Part shown: piece by piece, positions 25,390 to 38,005 of the stretch
Position numbering within the stretch: the first letter of the stretch is position 1
Layout of the letters: every line of letters begins with the position of its first letter
Assembly: GCA_014549065.1 (NCBI GenBank)
Contig: JACDOX010000004.1
Location: forward strand, 8,862,370-8,926,369
DNA: 64,000 bases
Reading direction: 5' to 3'
DNA from: Cardinalis cardinalis
Taxonomy: Eukaryota; Chordata; Aves; Passeriformes; Cardinalidae
Notes under the pieces: model-generated
The model's input: the letters and a program-made list of their open reading frames with translations, nothing else
What the model was told of the DNA's origin: nothing
Databases searched by the model: none
Program-made: the position numbers and the translations under genes

Positions 25390-28300
25390 ACCTTCTCTGC
25401 TGATTATAGTGCTATAGTGTTGGGTCTTTCTGCACAATTTTAGTAAATAATTATTTCTTTCCATTTACAGCCACGAAGCAGATGTCTAAATACAAGGGAA
25501 ATGCACTCTAGAGGTGATACAGAAAGAGTTCTCCTAGTCCACATATATCCTGACCATGGTGTAATGCACACACAAGTTTTGATAATTGTTTTTTCATGTT
25601 TGTCAGTAGAGGTATGATATAAAAAACATCTATGGAAAATGAAAGATGAGTGATAGAACATGAAACTCTTTTTTTTCTTGATTACAGTAACAGACTTGGC
25701 TAACCCTGTTGTCATTTAATTTTGTCAAAAATGCCAAAAGTCACTATGTAAATTATCCTCAAGAAGAATTGTCCTTGGCCTAAAGTTTGAAGAGATTCTT
25801 TGTTTTGAGACCTCAGTATCTATTAATGGTTAGTATCTACCTAATGTGATTTTTGGAATAGATTTTTTTAAATTGTAGCTTTTATCCTCCATAAACTGAT
25901 TTTTCTGGTTTGTTCCATTTTTCCAAGCTCAAAATCTTATTTTTCAAATTGAAAAATATAAAATATAAAATAAACTAAAACTGAAATCTAAGCCTGACTC
26001 CCTTATAACCCAGTTTAAAACTGGTCCNTTGTCTTTTCTTTTTCAACAAATAAATAATTATTTGACAACCTGAAACTGTTCTAATGTGTCTTTTTCTCTT
26101 CTAACCCTAACCTATATTCTGTTGACTAAGGTGATCTCGCAGAAAGGGGGAAAACTGCTGTAGATCCTGATATATCACAATTTTTTTTTTTTGGCCACCC
26201 ACATAAGTGGGAAAAACCCCCAACATTGTTTTTATGAGAGAGTTAAAATAGCCACTACCACATACTGTAAAAGTCTTTGTATCATTCATTGGAAATGATA
26301 TAAAAGCATCCTCTAAACTGATCNCCTAAGAAAAGATAGCTGAGAAGATGCCTGGTTTGGCAATCCTGCAGGAGATTGTTTTCAGTGTAGGTGAAAGCTT
26401 TGCAGTGTTATGCATTTATCCAGTCCCTGCAAGGTGGTAGAAGCAGGTCAGTGGCAAAGTTCACACGGTACGTGAATTGCAGGATTATGTCTCTGCAAAG
26501 CTGAAGAAGTTGCCTCTACCTGAGTGAAAGATTTTTACATTAAACACCTTTTGGTATCAGACATTACAGCTTCAGATGATGGAGAGAACCATNAGCTGCA
26601 CACCTTGCAGGGACTGTGGGGAAAATCCATGCCTTAAAATTGCAGAGCTCTGAGTCCAACACATAAGTAGTTGCTTGCCTCACTTTCTAGGATAACATAC
26701 TGTGTTCAGGACCTATGAGAAGGTGCTTGGTCTAAACAGATGGACAATGCAAAATAAAAGGGTGGAAAATTTACAGATGGCACAGAAATATTCTGAGGAA
26801 TGAAGCCAACATTTTCAAGTGTAAATTTTCAGAAACCATGCACATAGCAAAAGAAGCACCTTCTTTGAAGGAAGCTGCTCAGAAGTGTTAACTCCACCAA
26901 TGTAGACAGATCCTGGTTATTTATTTCAGATTTAATTTTAGTTTCAGGACTTAAGTGAGCATTCAAACTTGAAAATGTTTGTCTGTTGCTCACTTTAATG
27001 CTCCCAACTAGGAGTAAGGTAGGTCAAGCAAGTCATGCCATGACTATGAGTCAATCAGCCTGACTCCCAGGTATCAAGACCACTTTCANTATCTAAAGAA
27101 GAATTAGAGCAGACAGAACTTGTTACTCATGGGCATCAACTCATCATTTTGGACAAAAATTTGTTCCAGGAAAACAGCAAACTTGACAGTCTGTGTTGAT
27201 ACAGAAAACACTTTACNGCAAGATTCTCTTTCCTTTCTTTTAGTTTTCTTATTTTGGCCTATTTAGTTTATCTTTTCCATTTTTCTCATTCTATTTTTTA
27301 TCTCATTTAACCTCCTCCTGAAATTGTATTCTCAAATGAGTCTCCTATTTCTCTAATCCTCACTCAGTTACTCCTACAATGGTGTAAGTAACGCTTTGTA
27401 ATCAGCGTACTGAAATTCTTCTGTGATTGGCAAGTGAATGGATAAAGTGCATTCAGATTTCTGAAGGTGGTATTTCCTACCTCTGACTGACAGAATGAGT
27501 TCAGGACAGATGATTTTAACTTCCTCTCATTTTTTTTCTTCTTTTAACCTAGCCCAGATCTTTATTTTTACTCAATGCCTTACAGGATTAAAATTTCTCA
27601 TTCCTCTTCTTTTCTTCCTCCTGTTCTCTTTCCCNGTGATGTCTTCACAACCTTGTCTTTTACCTTTTTTTTTTCCCTCTTTAAGAAAAATATGAATTTA
27701 ACTTATACTATTTCTTTATGGNTTTTATTCATATTTAAGAGACAAAGTACTACAAGGATCCAAGGAAGGACTTTTTAGAGTTGAATAGTGGCACACAATT
27801 TTAAAAATTGATGACAAAGAATCATACAGTATTTCACTTCGTTTATGTAGTTCACAAAACAATGTTATGCATTTCAGAATATGTATCAAAACATCTGGTT
27901 ATATGTACACAATGAATGGACATAAATCTATCTGGAAGGATAGGCATGTATGCATATCTGTGGATATATATCATAATTTCAAAAACAAGACTATTAATAT
28001 AAAATGCAAATCTGTCATAAAAACACATAAAGGCCCCAAATGACTGAACTTTTACTTTCCAAAAAGCAGCTGGTTTATGATTAATTTTTGCATTTGTTCC
28101 AATAAAATAGAGTGGTTATTAATTTCTACTAGTAAATTAATGCCTTTGAGTCTTTTTCTGCACAGGTCCTATAGCAGTGCATTATCTTTTTTTTTTAGAG
28201 ACAAATGTATGAATATGAAGAAGATGTCAGTATTTTACCAAATTTGGAATAGTTTTGCTATTGCAGAGGGTAAATTCCATGTACTTTCAGNAGAATTTGT

Positions 28301-30984
28301 CCAGCAGAGTTATGGATTCAGTTCCAGTATTTCCAGTGTGACATGACAGACAGAGGATAGTGCACTTATAAATAAAGCCATCTAATTAAACCCAAGACAT
28401 TTCTTAAATCATAGCATATTTGAAGGGCACTTAATTTTTTATGCCAAAGCATTATGAACACATGATCCTTGAAATGAATTCCCAAAGTAAAATGGAGGCA
28501 GACAATCATATCTTTTTGTGGAAAGAACAAATTTTTTCTAAATGCTGCATCTTCTATTTTAAAGCCTTTGAAAGCACGTTTAGAATAACTACATGTCAGA
28601 CAGTTATTTAAAGGAGAAAGAGAAATCAGCAATATGTAATTCAGAAAGGAGCCAGAATGCCACTGAGTTTGGAAATCCAGAGAAGAAAGCCCCTCTTCCC
28701 AACCAAATTTTGCCTCATTCATGATCACTACACAGCAGCAGTACTCCTTCTCCTGGGCAGTAAAACAGACTTTTATGGAACAGTTGGCTGAACTGGCATT
28801 TTCACCTTACTCTAACTTATAATGAAGAAAGAACAGTTTATTTGAAACTACTTGTGGAGTAGTTTGAAAAACTTCCTGTATTGTTTTTCTCAATCATCTG
28901 TGGGTCTTGGGCAAGCAAATTGGAGGATGCCTTTAGAAAATGCCAGTATAGCACAGACAGAACATGCATTCTCTTGATGGAAGAATCCCAAGAGGAGCAG
29001 CAGAGCTGACATGTGAAACACATTGGTAATTAAACAACACTTGAGGGAGTGTAACAGAAGTGGATTTCCCAGCCATGCTCCAGCTAATAAAGATGAACTG
29101 CAGTACCTANTGAATTAGTAACTCTCCTGGAAAGGTAATTATTGAGATGATATGGAAAACAATCCCATTTGCTGATAGCTTTTGAGATCACTTTCATTTT
29201 CANGCAGAGTGAAAATAAAGTAGATTTTTTTTCCCAATGAAATTCTGTTGAAACAACCCTTTNAATTTCAAGAACTCAAGTGTGATCACTAGTAATAATT
29301 AGAAAGCCCTGCCAGAGATTAATCATGCTATTAAATTCTGCTGAAGGTTTCTGAAAATCAACACATCTGAGAAGTATTTCAGCCATAGTAAACTGGATAT
29401 TTGAACATACTTTCATTTTGATGAAAGTAGTTTTTGTTATAATGTAGAAAAATAATGTGAATGCTACCACTCCTCTCTTGCAACAGTGCAACTGCTTCAG
29501 TAACACGAATCTTATTTTGCAATTTCTCTAAGAAATTAGTTAAAAGCACTAGGAAACAAATGCAATGGAGAGCAGAGATATTTTGTGATCCTCATTCTTC
29601 ATAGGTTAATTCTGATTTCTTGTTTTCAGAAATTATATTTTTTTTTATTTGGCATTATTTTTATTATTTGCTATCACTTTTGTACTGATGTTCTTTTGCA
29701 GAAATAAAAATATTTTGGACTTGTACTGATGTAATTTGAGGCAGAATGAAGACCTAGAATTACAGGGAGAGCAAGTGTCTGAGATAACCATAGCCAATAC
29801 TTTCAGTAGAATTTGGATCAGATAATTTTAACTTGCCCGTTAAAATGCGCTTAAAGAACACCAGTTGTTTAGGATGACAGTTTCCATACTAACAATATGG
29901 CTGAGTCTGAAAGCTTTTAGAAAAAATTAGCAATAATATTTTGGTTATTTGCAAGAAGGAAATAAGGAAATCCAGATTGTTTTCTACATAATAAAAAAAA
30001 TCTGAGGTCTTTTCTTGCCAATATTTTAGTCCCATCTCACTCTATCTTCCTCTTTTCCTTACTTTATGACATGGTTTTGAACTTGAGCAAGATATGGACA
30101 TTTAAAGGCTGAACCTGTCATTGTCCCTGTGAAACACCATCTTAAATGGCTGCATTATAAACTTTAATGTGCCGCTGACACACACCCAGAGAAACCTGCG
30201 AAACAGAAGTAAAAATCCTCAGAAATTCCATACTCACTAAACACATTTAAGCTATACAAGACTTGTAGTAATGAGTAACCTGTTCCTACATCATATTCAC
30301 AAAGTGAATGACTTAACACACACATTTAGATTTTTTTCATTTTCCTGGCTGTCTCAGCTGTTCTGCCTGGGACAAGAAGTGAAAACTGCAACCATATAAT
30401 CTGTTTTTTTAAGTATTAAGCACTCACACTGTAACAGTTGTTAGAGGAACCTTTGCTCTAGACATATGGCTTACTAAAAATACTTCCTTATTTGAAAAAT
30501 GAAGCCTCAGTCTTCTTGGTTAGATACATGAAATAAATGGATCCCTTTGACCTTAACCTCTCCAGACTTCAGCTTCCTTCACATCAGATAAGGATAAAAT
30601 ATTCCATCGTTTCACATGGCATAAAGTAATAAATCAATGCATTTTGTGGTGCTTCCAGATGCAAGTGATACATCTCATAGAAAAATCTGTGAGAAAGGCA
30701 ATGATTCACAGAAGAATTTCAATAGTATGCACTGTCAGCTGTAATGAATTAGGTAATATTTTAAATATGTGCTTCTGTGTCATAACACATAAGCATTGTG
30801 ATGCCAAATAAAGACTGTAGATGCATTTTTCATTTTGGCACTTACAAACTTTTTAGTGCTTGGTTTCTCAACCTTACTCACATTTTTATCTTTGTGCATA
30901 TGCCTGTAGTCTTTAGAATGGTGGATTTTGCTTTTGCAGCACTATAAGTCTGTAGTTAATGTCAAGTTCTACAGGCTCTGGATA

Positions 30985-31024
30985 GAATTATTTCTGAGTG
31001 CCAAAGGAATTATTTCTGAGTGCC
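30985..31024. repeat. 18-bp repeat, two copies, period 22
   Basis: GAATTATTTCTGAGTGCC occurs at 30985-31002 and again at 31007-31024. Confidence 0.9.
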
Positions 31025-31477
31025 GAAATTGTTTTTCCTTGTAATTGTTATTAATCACTACTGAGAGTACTTTGCATTTACAGTTTTTCTCACTGTATGA
31101 TCTGCATTGCATGTTTGCAACTCCGGCGTAAGCTAAAGAGACATTGAAGAGATAATGTCCCTTACTGGTCTGCAACCTAATCTTTCAGCTGGTGACCATC
31201 AGGAAAAATAAATTATCAATACACTAATGGAGAAAGGATTCACTATCACTACAGGCTATGAAATTACATAAATGAACAGCAGAACACATAACAATTTATA
31301 ATTTCTTGCCATTTCACCTCTAAAAGACATTTTTACTGCCCAATTTGTTTTAGCATCACTTGACTTTGAAGGTTAGAAATTTTTGTCTGTGCTACATGGC
31401 CTCAGACTTTATAGCATTTTTAACTGTTGCCAGCTAAAATCAGCCATAGAAGTATGTCCTTGATGTTAAATCCAGAG

Positions 31478-31519
31478 ATGTGAATGGAGTTTGCAGGAAT
31501 GTGAATGGAAGTAGCAGGA
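31478..31519. repeat. 21-bp tandem duplication
   Basis: Two adjacent 21-base units starting ATGTGAATGG and ending GCAGGA, with a few differences between copies. Confidence 0.85.
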
Positions 31520-34500
31520 ACGTATTTTCAACTTTGTTTTGTCAATGGCTTACTTGTACAAGGGCTCTCAATTAATAAAGGAATAGCTTAACCTCATAAG
31601 AAAGTGTCAGATTTACAAAAACAGTGTTCAGGGGAGGTCATAGCTTGATGCTTCAACTAGAATTGTAATACACTAGAAACTGCAGTATTGAATATCTTAG
31701 AGTTGATAGAAAACTATAGATTCATTTCAATACCAGAGTTAAAGCCAGCACAGAAAAATACCAAAAGTAATAGATGCTCTGGCAAATTTTGCACATTGTC
31801 AGAAGAAGAACTGTTGTTTTATTTGTATGCTGTTCAAGCAGGCAGATTTCTAGAAACAGCCTTTTAAAAAGTGCATAGCCAAAAAGACTGAGTCTCAACA
31901 TAATAACAGCAAGTAGGTCACCAAGAGAACAGCAACACAACAAAAATAAAACTGAAGTAATCCTGAAGAGGAAACCTACACACAAAAAAAACCCCAACAA
32001 ACAAACAAAATAAAAAAAGGGATCTAGCTGAAACAATCATTTAAATCCTAATGAAAAAAAAAAAAACAGGTTAGACAAAATAATTTCTCTAAGAGAGGCC
32101 AGTATAAATCCAGATCAAAAGATTAAAATAGAAACAGGAGAAGTTCACCATAGCAAATCACTTTTACAAAGCAAAAGTCCTTTATCTCAGTGTTACATTA
32201 GAGACAAACTAAAAGCATGCAGAGAAAATCATATAAAAGAATAACTGCAACCTTTGGTGTAATATATGAAAGTTAAGCCTGGAATACTATCCATATTTTA
32301 GCAAATGTAAAGATCAAACACATGAAGAGAAGATAAAACTTTTGATGAATCCTGTACATTAGAAATATCCCAAAATCCTGGACAGAAATAGAGTCCTGTG
32401 TACAAAGAAACTGTCCTAAGCAATGCATTATGAGCAAGATACAGACCGAACTTGTTTTATTCACTGGAACTTTTTCACAATAAAAGTGATGGGCTTTTTC
32501 AATAGATTTACTTTCCTGATACAAATTTATCCATAATAATGGTCACACAAATTATGGGTGTTATGATAGCATAGAAATACNTGTGTATGTGCATTAATTA
32601 GACGTAGTAAGCTTCTAGGGAACAAATAAAACACCACAACAAAAGACCAGCTTTTAAACATGACATCCTAAACTTGCAAGAAGTTAAAGTTCATTTGACT
32701 GTGCACTGCATTGTGGTTTCCATGTTACATCAATAATGCCAATATTTTAAACTTTCCTACAAAATACATAGAAACCAATTGCATTGCAGTCAGAAGAGAG
32801 TTTGCATCACACATTTCAAACATCAAAACAATAATGTTGTATTTTGTCTCCTAAGTGGTCCATCAGAATTCCCAAAAGACAAAAGGAGTTTTAAAAATAC
32901 ACTGAAAGGTAACAGGACCATGCCATCAGCATTGTTCTCCATAAATTCCCCATAAATACCAATCAGCCAAATGTGCTGTTGCAGATCTGACTTGATCACG
33001 CCTAATGTGCCTGTACTCTTCCAAACCTTCCTCCAGAGATACAAACGGTTTCATTTTGTCAGAATAATATCCAAAAACTGTTCCTCCTTTAAATTTTTCT
33101 ACTTGATATCTAAATTAGATAATAATCACGATTCCATCAAGTAAGCATAAAAATGTTTGCAACTCTAAATAGCTGCCATCTTATGACTTCATTTAATGAG
33201 AAGGTCCCTTAATATNGNACAGGATTAACAGAAGGCATGTAAGTGATAACGAATGTAAACAGCACTGGACCAACTCAGCTCATGGCATAACAAATGCTTG
33301 TAGGATGGACCTCTAACATGAACCTCAGAAACAGACTCCCTAAGAGGTTTCTGTCCCATTCTTCTCCTTTTTTTTAATAATAGTTTTCTATTTACATCCT
33401 ACCGACTGAAATTCCAAGGCCCTGTCTCACTAAGCTCTGACCTCAGGAGAAAACCTCCATTGCACAAAGTTTCTCTTGAGTCTTCAAAATTAATTCAGGG
33501 ATGTAGCATGGATAGTCTACTCTTTCAGTTACTCAATGATTTCTTAAAATTATGCTGGTCTTAAAATAGACCAGTATTTTCTTCTCCCTCAGCATACAAA
33601 TGATTCAGCCTTATCCAGGGGCATNAAGAACCTTACTTAGGAGTAACGAAGAGGAACACAACACATACACAAGCACTGGTATGTGAAAGATAACTTTAAG
33701 TTAACTTGGGCAAGTTCACAAGCTGTCAGTACTTCACTTCACTGTCCCAAAGGCCAGTACTAAGACTTTCCTTTGATTATGGACATTGGGTTGAAAGAGC
33801 AGTTATAGTTAGATTCTAGGCTTTTCCAGCCACTAACAAAGTTTTAGGAGGTGTTTGCTACAGATTGCTCACCTACATTAGCATTTAAGCAGGTAAATAT
33901 AAATGCATGCAAAAAATTGCTGAGCTTTTANAATACTCTCTGCTTTTGTAGCTTTAGAATGTTAAATAAGTGACTCGATTTCCTTTTACCAAAGAAGAAA
34001 GGTTAGTTTCAACACAACATTTTTACACACATAAACAGTTGTTTCTTCTAGTACAATCTCATGGATTAAAAAATTCTCAATAAGGAAGTTTGCTAAATTA
34101 CTAGTTAATCTAGCCTATTCCTCTATGAATGCAATATTAGCAATATTAAAAAAATATTTATTTAAATATATATTATAACAAAACCAGCTCTTTGTGAATA
34201 TCAATATTTGTTAATTGGTATAATTTAGCAGATAGCAACATCATTAGCTTATTTTGTAGTTATATGAGAGTAGAAGTTTACTTAATCCTCATGGATATCA
34301 AAAAGGAAGTTTACCCACTTTTTTTTTAACTTCATGTTTTTATGCTACTTTTCCATTATTTCTCTTGGCAATCTGTGCAGCTGAATTGAATCTCTCTTTG
34401 TCTTTCTCATCTCACGTCTCCAAATCACTAGACAGTGACAAAAGGTGATTGTCAATTATTAATAGGGAGTTTCCAGTATTTGTTTTACATTTTACAAGTA

Positions 34501-37289
34501 CTGCATAAGTTGCATTAATCTTAAAAGGCATTTTGCAGAAGTTGAGAAGCAATCATTTTCTTAACTACATTTTCCCAGTCATAACCATGGAAGAGATAAA
34601 AACAGTAATTAGTCTGGTGCTGACTCACTCCTCAGTGCTTCCGAAGACACTTGTGTTAAATCAATATAAACATAGGTTTAAAAAGTATTTTAATCATGAA
34701 CTGAGCAGTAATGCATTGATTTTAATTCCAATTCAAAAAATTTGCAAATCAAAACTGCAAACAACTTTTTCCATAATTTTAAGAAGGGAAAAAAACAGGT
34801 TGTAATGTTATTTTGTTGCTATGTTCAAATGAGAGAAATTATTGTGCCAAATGTAAAGAGGTTTCACTGAATCAAAAAGCTTTTTCTGTAGAAAACATAA
34901 AATTATATCTTTTAAATACTGTTCTGAAACGTCTTTTTAGCAAAAGTGTGCTGCAGTTGTCTGTTCTAGTAATAGAATCTAATAGTTTGGTAGGAGCTCA
35001 AACTGGTGCTAAGTCAATCTGCTTCTGTCAACTATTTCTACAGCATTTTATCCCAGTTCATCCATGAAAAAAGCTTTTTTCTTCTTCTTCTTTCAAGTCA
35101 GTATTTGCCAGGAAATAATTCCAGGCCAAATTGCTCCAAGCCAAACACTGTAGCTCTCAGTGGCAAATAGGCTGGGAAGATTTTTCTAAGAATTTTCTTC
35201 TATGAAGTTTTGGAATGGTATCTCCCTTTGCAAAGAGCAAATAAGACTGGAAAATTTAGATTCTCCACTCCTTTGTGCNGTGTCTTTTTTAAGCTACAAT
35301 AAAAGAAAGGAGAAACAGAAAAATAATATCTGAAATGGTCATTTGCAAGCTCATGCAGACCTGCTAGAACTGCACAGAATTTTCTACCAGTGCAGTAGAA
35401 ATTTTTTTCCAAATTTTTTGGAAGACCTGGTTTTTTTTTCCCTTAATGAATCTAACCATCTCATCCATGTCTCTCCCCTCTTCTTAAAATAACTCAGTAT
35501 TGTAACAACCACCTTCTGGCTCTCTCTGGTAAATGGCCTATCAACTAATTTCATAGAGTTAAAATTAGAGGCCAAAAAGCTTTACTCATCTTGGAAAAAA
35601 AAAAAAAACAAGCATAGTTTCACAGCTTTTCAACATAACTTTGTTTATTTTTATATTTAAGAAGACATAAATTACATGAAGCTGAGCCTGTGTCTGTGAG
35701 ACTTCAGTCCCCAAAATACCAGCAGCATTACAATCATAGAAACAAGAGTCTGTAGAGGCCATCCCAATTTAGCTGAAGTATTGCTCTCCTGACACTGTCA
35801 TCCCATAAACACAAAGCTCTTCCTATTCTCAGCTCCCACTTGCAGTTTATAAATAGCTGTGGTGCGTTGGGCAAAAACAGGTTGCAAACAACATGAAAAG
35901 AGCCAGCAGTTGGAAACAACCTACTTTTTTCCTGGGGTCTAATTGCTGTTTGTACTGCTGCAATGACCAGAGTCAAAGCACTTCAGTGTCCTGTGTGCTT
36001 TATAAATGAACTATGTCCTTTCCCTTTCCTACAGGATTTTGTGTCATTAAATCGGTGGCCATTAATATAAGCTGATCATAGACCAGTTGAAATTAAAAAT
36101 AATTTTCCTTATTTGTTCTCCATACTACCACTCCTTCATGATTCTTCAGGCAACATTTCTGGCTGGCACAGTGACAGGAAGTGAATGTTTGGTGGGATGA
36201 AGGCAAAGGAGTACATATTGTCACTCCAGCAATTAGGAGGTACCCAATGGCCCCAGTGGCAGCAGGAGTACAAAAAGGACCTACCAGTCACAGGCACTGG
36301 CACACAGCCCATGTTGTCTGGGCTGCCTGAGGAAGGGAGTTGTCAAATTGGACTTTGTCTGGCCAAGACTTGTGGGACAAAGAGCAATTTGTATAGGAAG
36401 CAATGATATTAAAAATTCCAATAGAGAAATGCTGGACTTCTGCCAGTCAGTGTCTTCAGAGCATTGGGAACTTTTAAAGTGGTAAATTTCTCTTTGTAAG
36501 GGGGAAACATGTACTGCCCTACACATGCACTCCTTTGCTTTTATTTTTTCACAGAGATGCTATTGACCTTGCAAAAATCCAGTAAGCCTCTAGTCAGACA
36601 GTTCTTCTCCCAGAAGTTCAACCAGGTCTGCTCTTAAGACTGAACAGCACCTGTTTTTCCAATAGTTTGCTCCTGTGCCCTCCCTGTCCCTGGTATTTTC
36701 AAGTGGACACCCTTAGCCTAAAACCACAATGCACCCTCTATTTAAAGAAGATCTGAAAAGAGACCCAATAAAAATATTCAAACAGCTGGTCCCAGGAGCA
36801 GCTTTCAAAACTGAGGGTTTGGCAACCACATGACATATATAGCACATAGCAGTATGTAAGTGACTAAGAATGACAACACAATGTGATACCCTGCTGCCCA
36901 GACCATAAAACATCCTAGGATAGTGACATGTCTGAAATCCATTCTGTCCAGAAATGTTGTGTGTCATGCCAGACAACATGCCAGACAGGCACTCCTGCCC
37001 CTTCATGATCCACAGCCATCACTCCTTGCTTGAGAGTAGGCTGGAGCTGTATTTATTCCTTTACTTCTATACTGCAATGACATGGTTCCTGCATAACTGT
37101 CTTGATGGTAACATTCTGCCAAAGGAGGGAATGTCTTAGATTAGTATCTGCCTTCAGATTCATATATATATATATTTCCTATTTTCTGGAGAATTTCCTA
37201 ATTGATGTGCTAGTTGTAGGTAGTAAATTAGTTTCCAGAAAGAATTCTAAGAATTCTAATAAGGTTCCAGAAAGAATATCCAAATATTA

Positions 37290-38005
37290 AAAGGGAGGAT
37301 TAGAGGTAATCAGGAATTTACAAACCAGTCAGCCAACTGCAATTCTCAGAAAAATACTGCAATAAACAAGTAAACAATATGAATGCCTTTAAGAGATAGC
37401 CTAAAAGTTTTTTAGAGAATCTCAGGCTTTCATTCAATTTAATCTCCTTCTAAACCAAGCAAAGATCATACATATTAACTTACAAAAAGTTTTTTGATAC
37501 TTCCATATGACTTTATTAAAAGCAATCACATAAAAATATCTTGATGAAGCTAAAGGAAAATGGGCACAAAAACATTTGGGAAACCATTTCAATTATTTAT
37601 TTTTTAATTTAAATTAATAGTTCTTTGTCCAAAGGGAGAGATGACTGAGTATAGAACCACAGATATTTTCCTTGTACCAGATTCTACTTAGTAATGTGAA
37701 TAAGTAAATTATCAAATAAAAAATTAATTTATTGAAGTTATACTTTATATTAGGCTTTGGAGATTATACAAGCAGATTGAAAGGCAAAATCAGAATTTGG
37801 ATGCTTGAATAAATTGGAGGATAGGTCAAGAGAAAAAAGAAAAAGAAGCAGACAAATGCAAAGTATTACTCAGTTTAGAGTTTACCAAAAGTGTAACTGC
37901 AAGATGACTTGGCAAAATTTCCTCAAAAAAAGAATCTGCAATTCACTGGGNTCATCAACCAAAGTGAATCACTGTCTTACCATTTGAAAAAATAAGCCAT
38001 ACTGA
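37290..38005 (+). mobile_element. ancient CR1 (CR1-L-like) LINE remnant, sense
   Basis: Keeps the order of the reverse-transcriptase region of old amniote CR1: 'ggaatttacaaaccagtcagcc', 'ctcagaaaaatactgcaataaacaagtaaac', 'ttttttgatacttccatatgac', then 'gaataaattggaggataggtcaagag...gcagacaaatgcaaagtattac' and 'aaagtgaatcactgtcttaccatttgaaaaaataa'. Heavily mutated, with no open frame. It covers a more 5' part of the element than the copy at 16480. Boundaries approximate. Confidence 0.75.

Larger units (their letters stand above)
25390..37289. other. long intergenic stretch, nothing identified
   Basis: About 12 kb of AT-rich DNA without a convincing exon or named repeat. Open frames up to 120 codons (e.g. 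28366-28728 minus) have no recognisable family; those on the strand opposite A-rich DNA are hydrophobic simply because of T-rich codons (e.g. 31722-32036 minus). Two small tandem duplications lie at 30985-31024 and 31478-31519. Confidence 0.45.

Noticed and set aside
26103..26112. Telomere-like CTAACCCTAACC
   Set aside because: Only about two units; no array.
28366..28728. 120-codon open frame, minus strand
   Set aside because: No recognisable domain, no splice or promoter context, and such lengths occur by chance in a 64-kb window.
31722..32036. Hydrophobic, membrane-protein-like open frame, minus strand
   Set aside because: The plus strand is A-rich, so the complement gives Phe/Leu/Ile codons. 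Membrane-like character is a composition effect.
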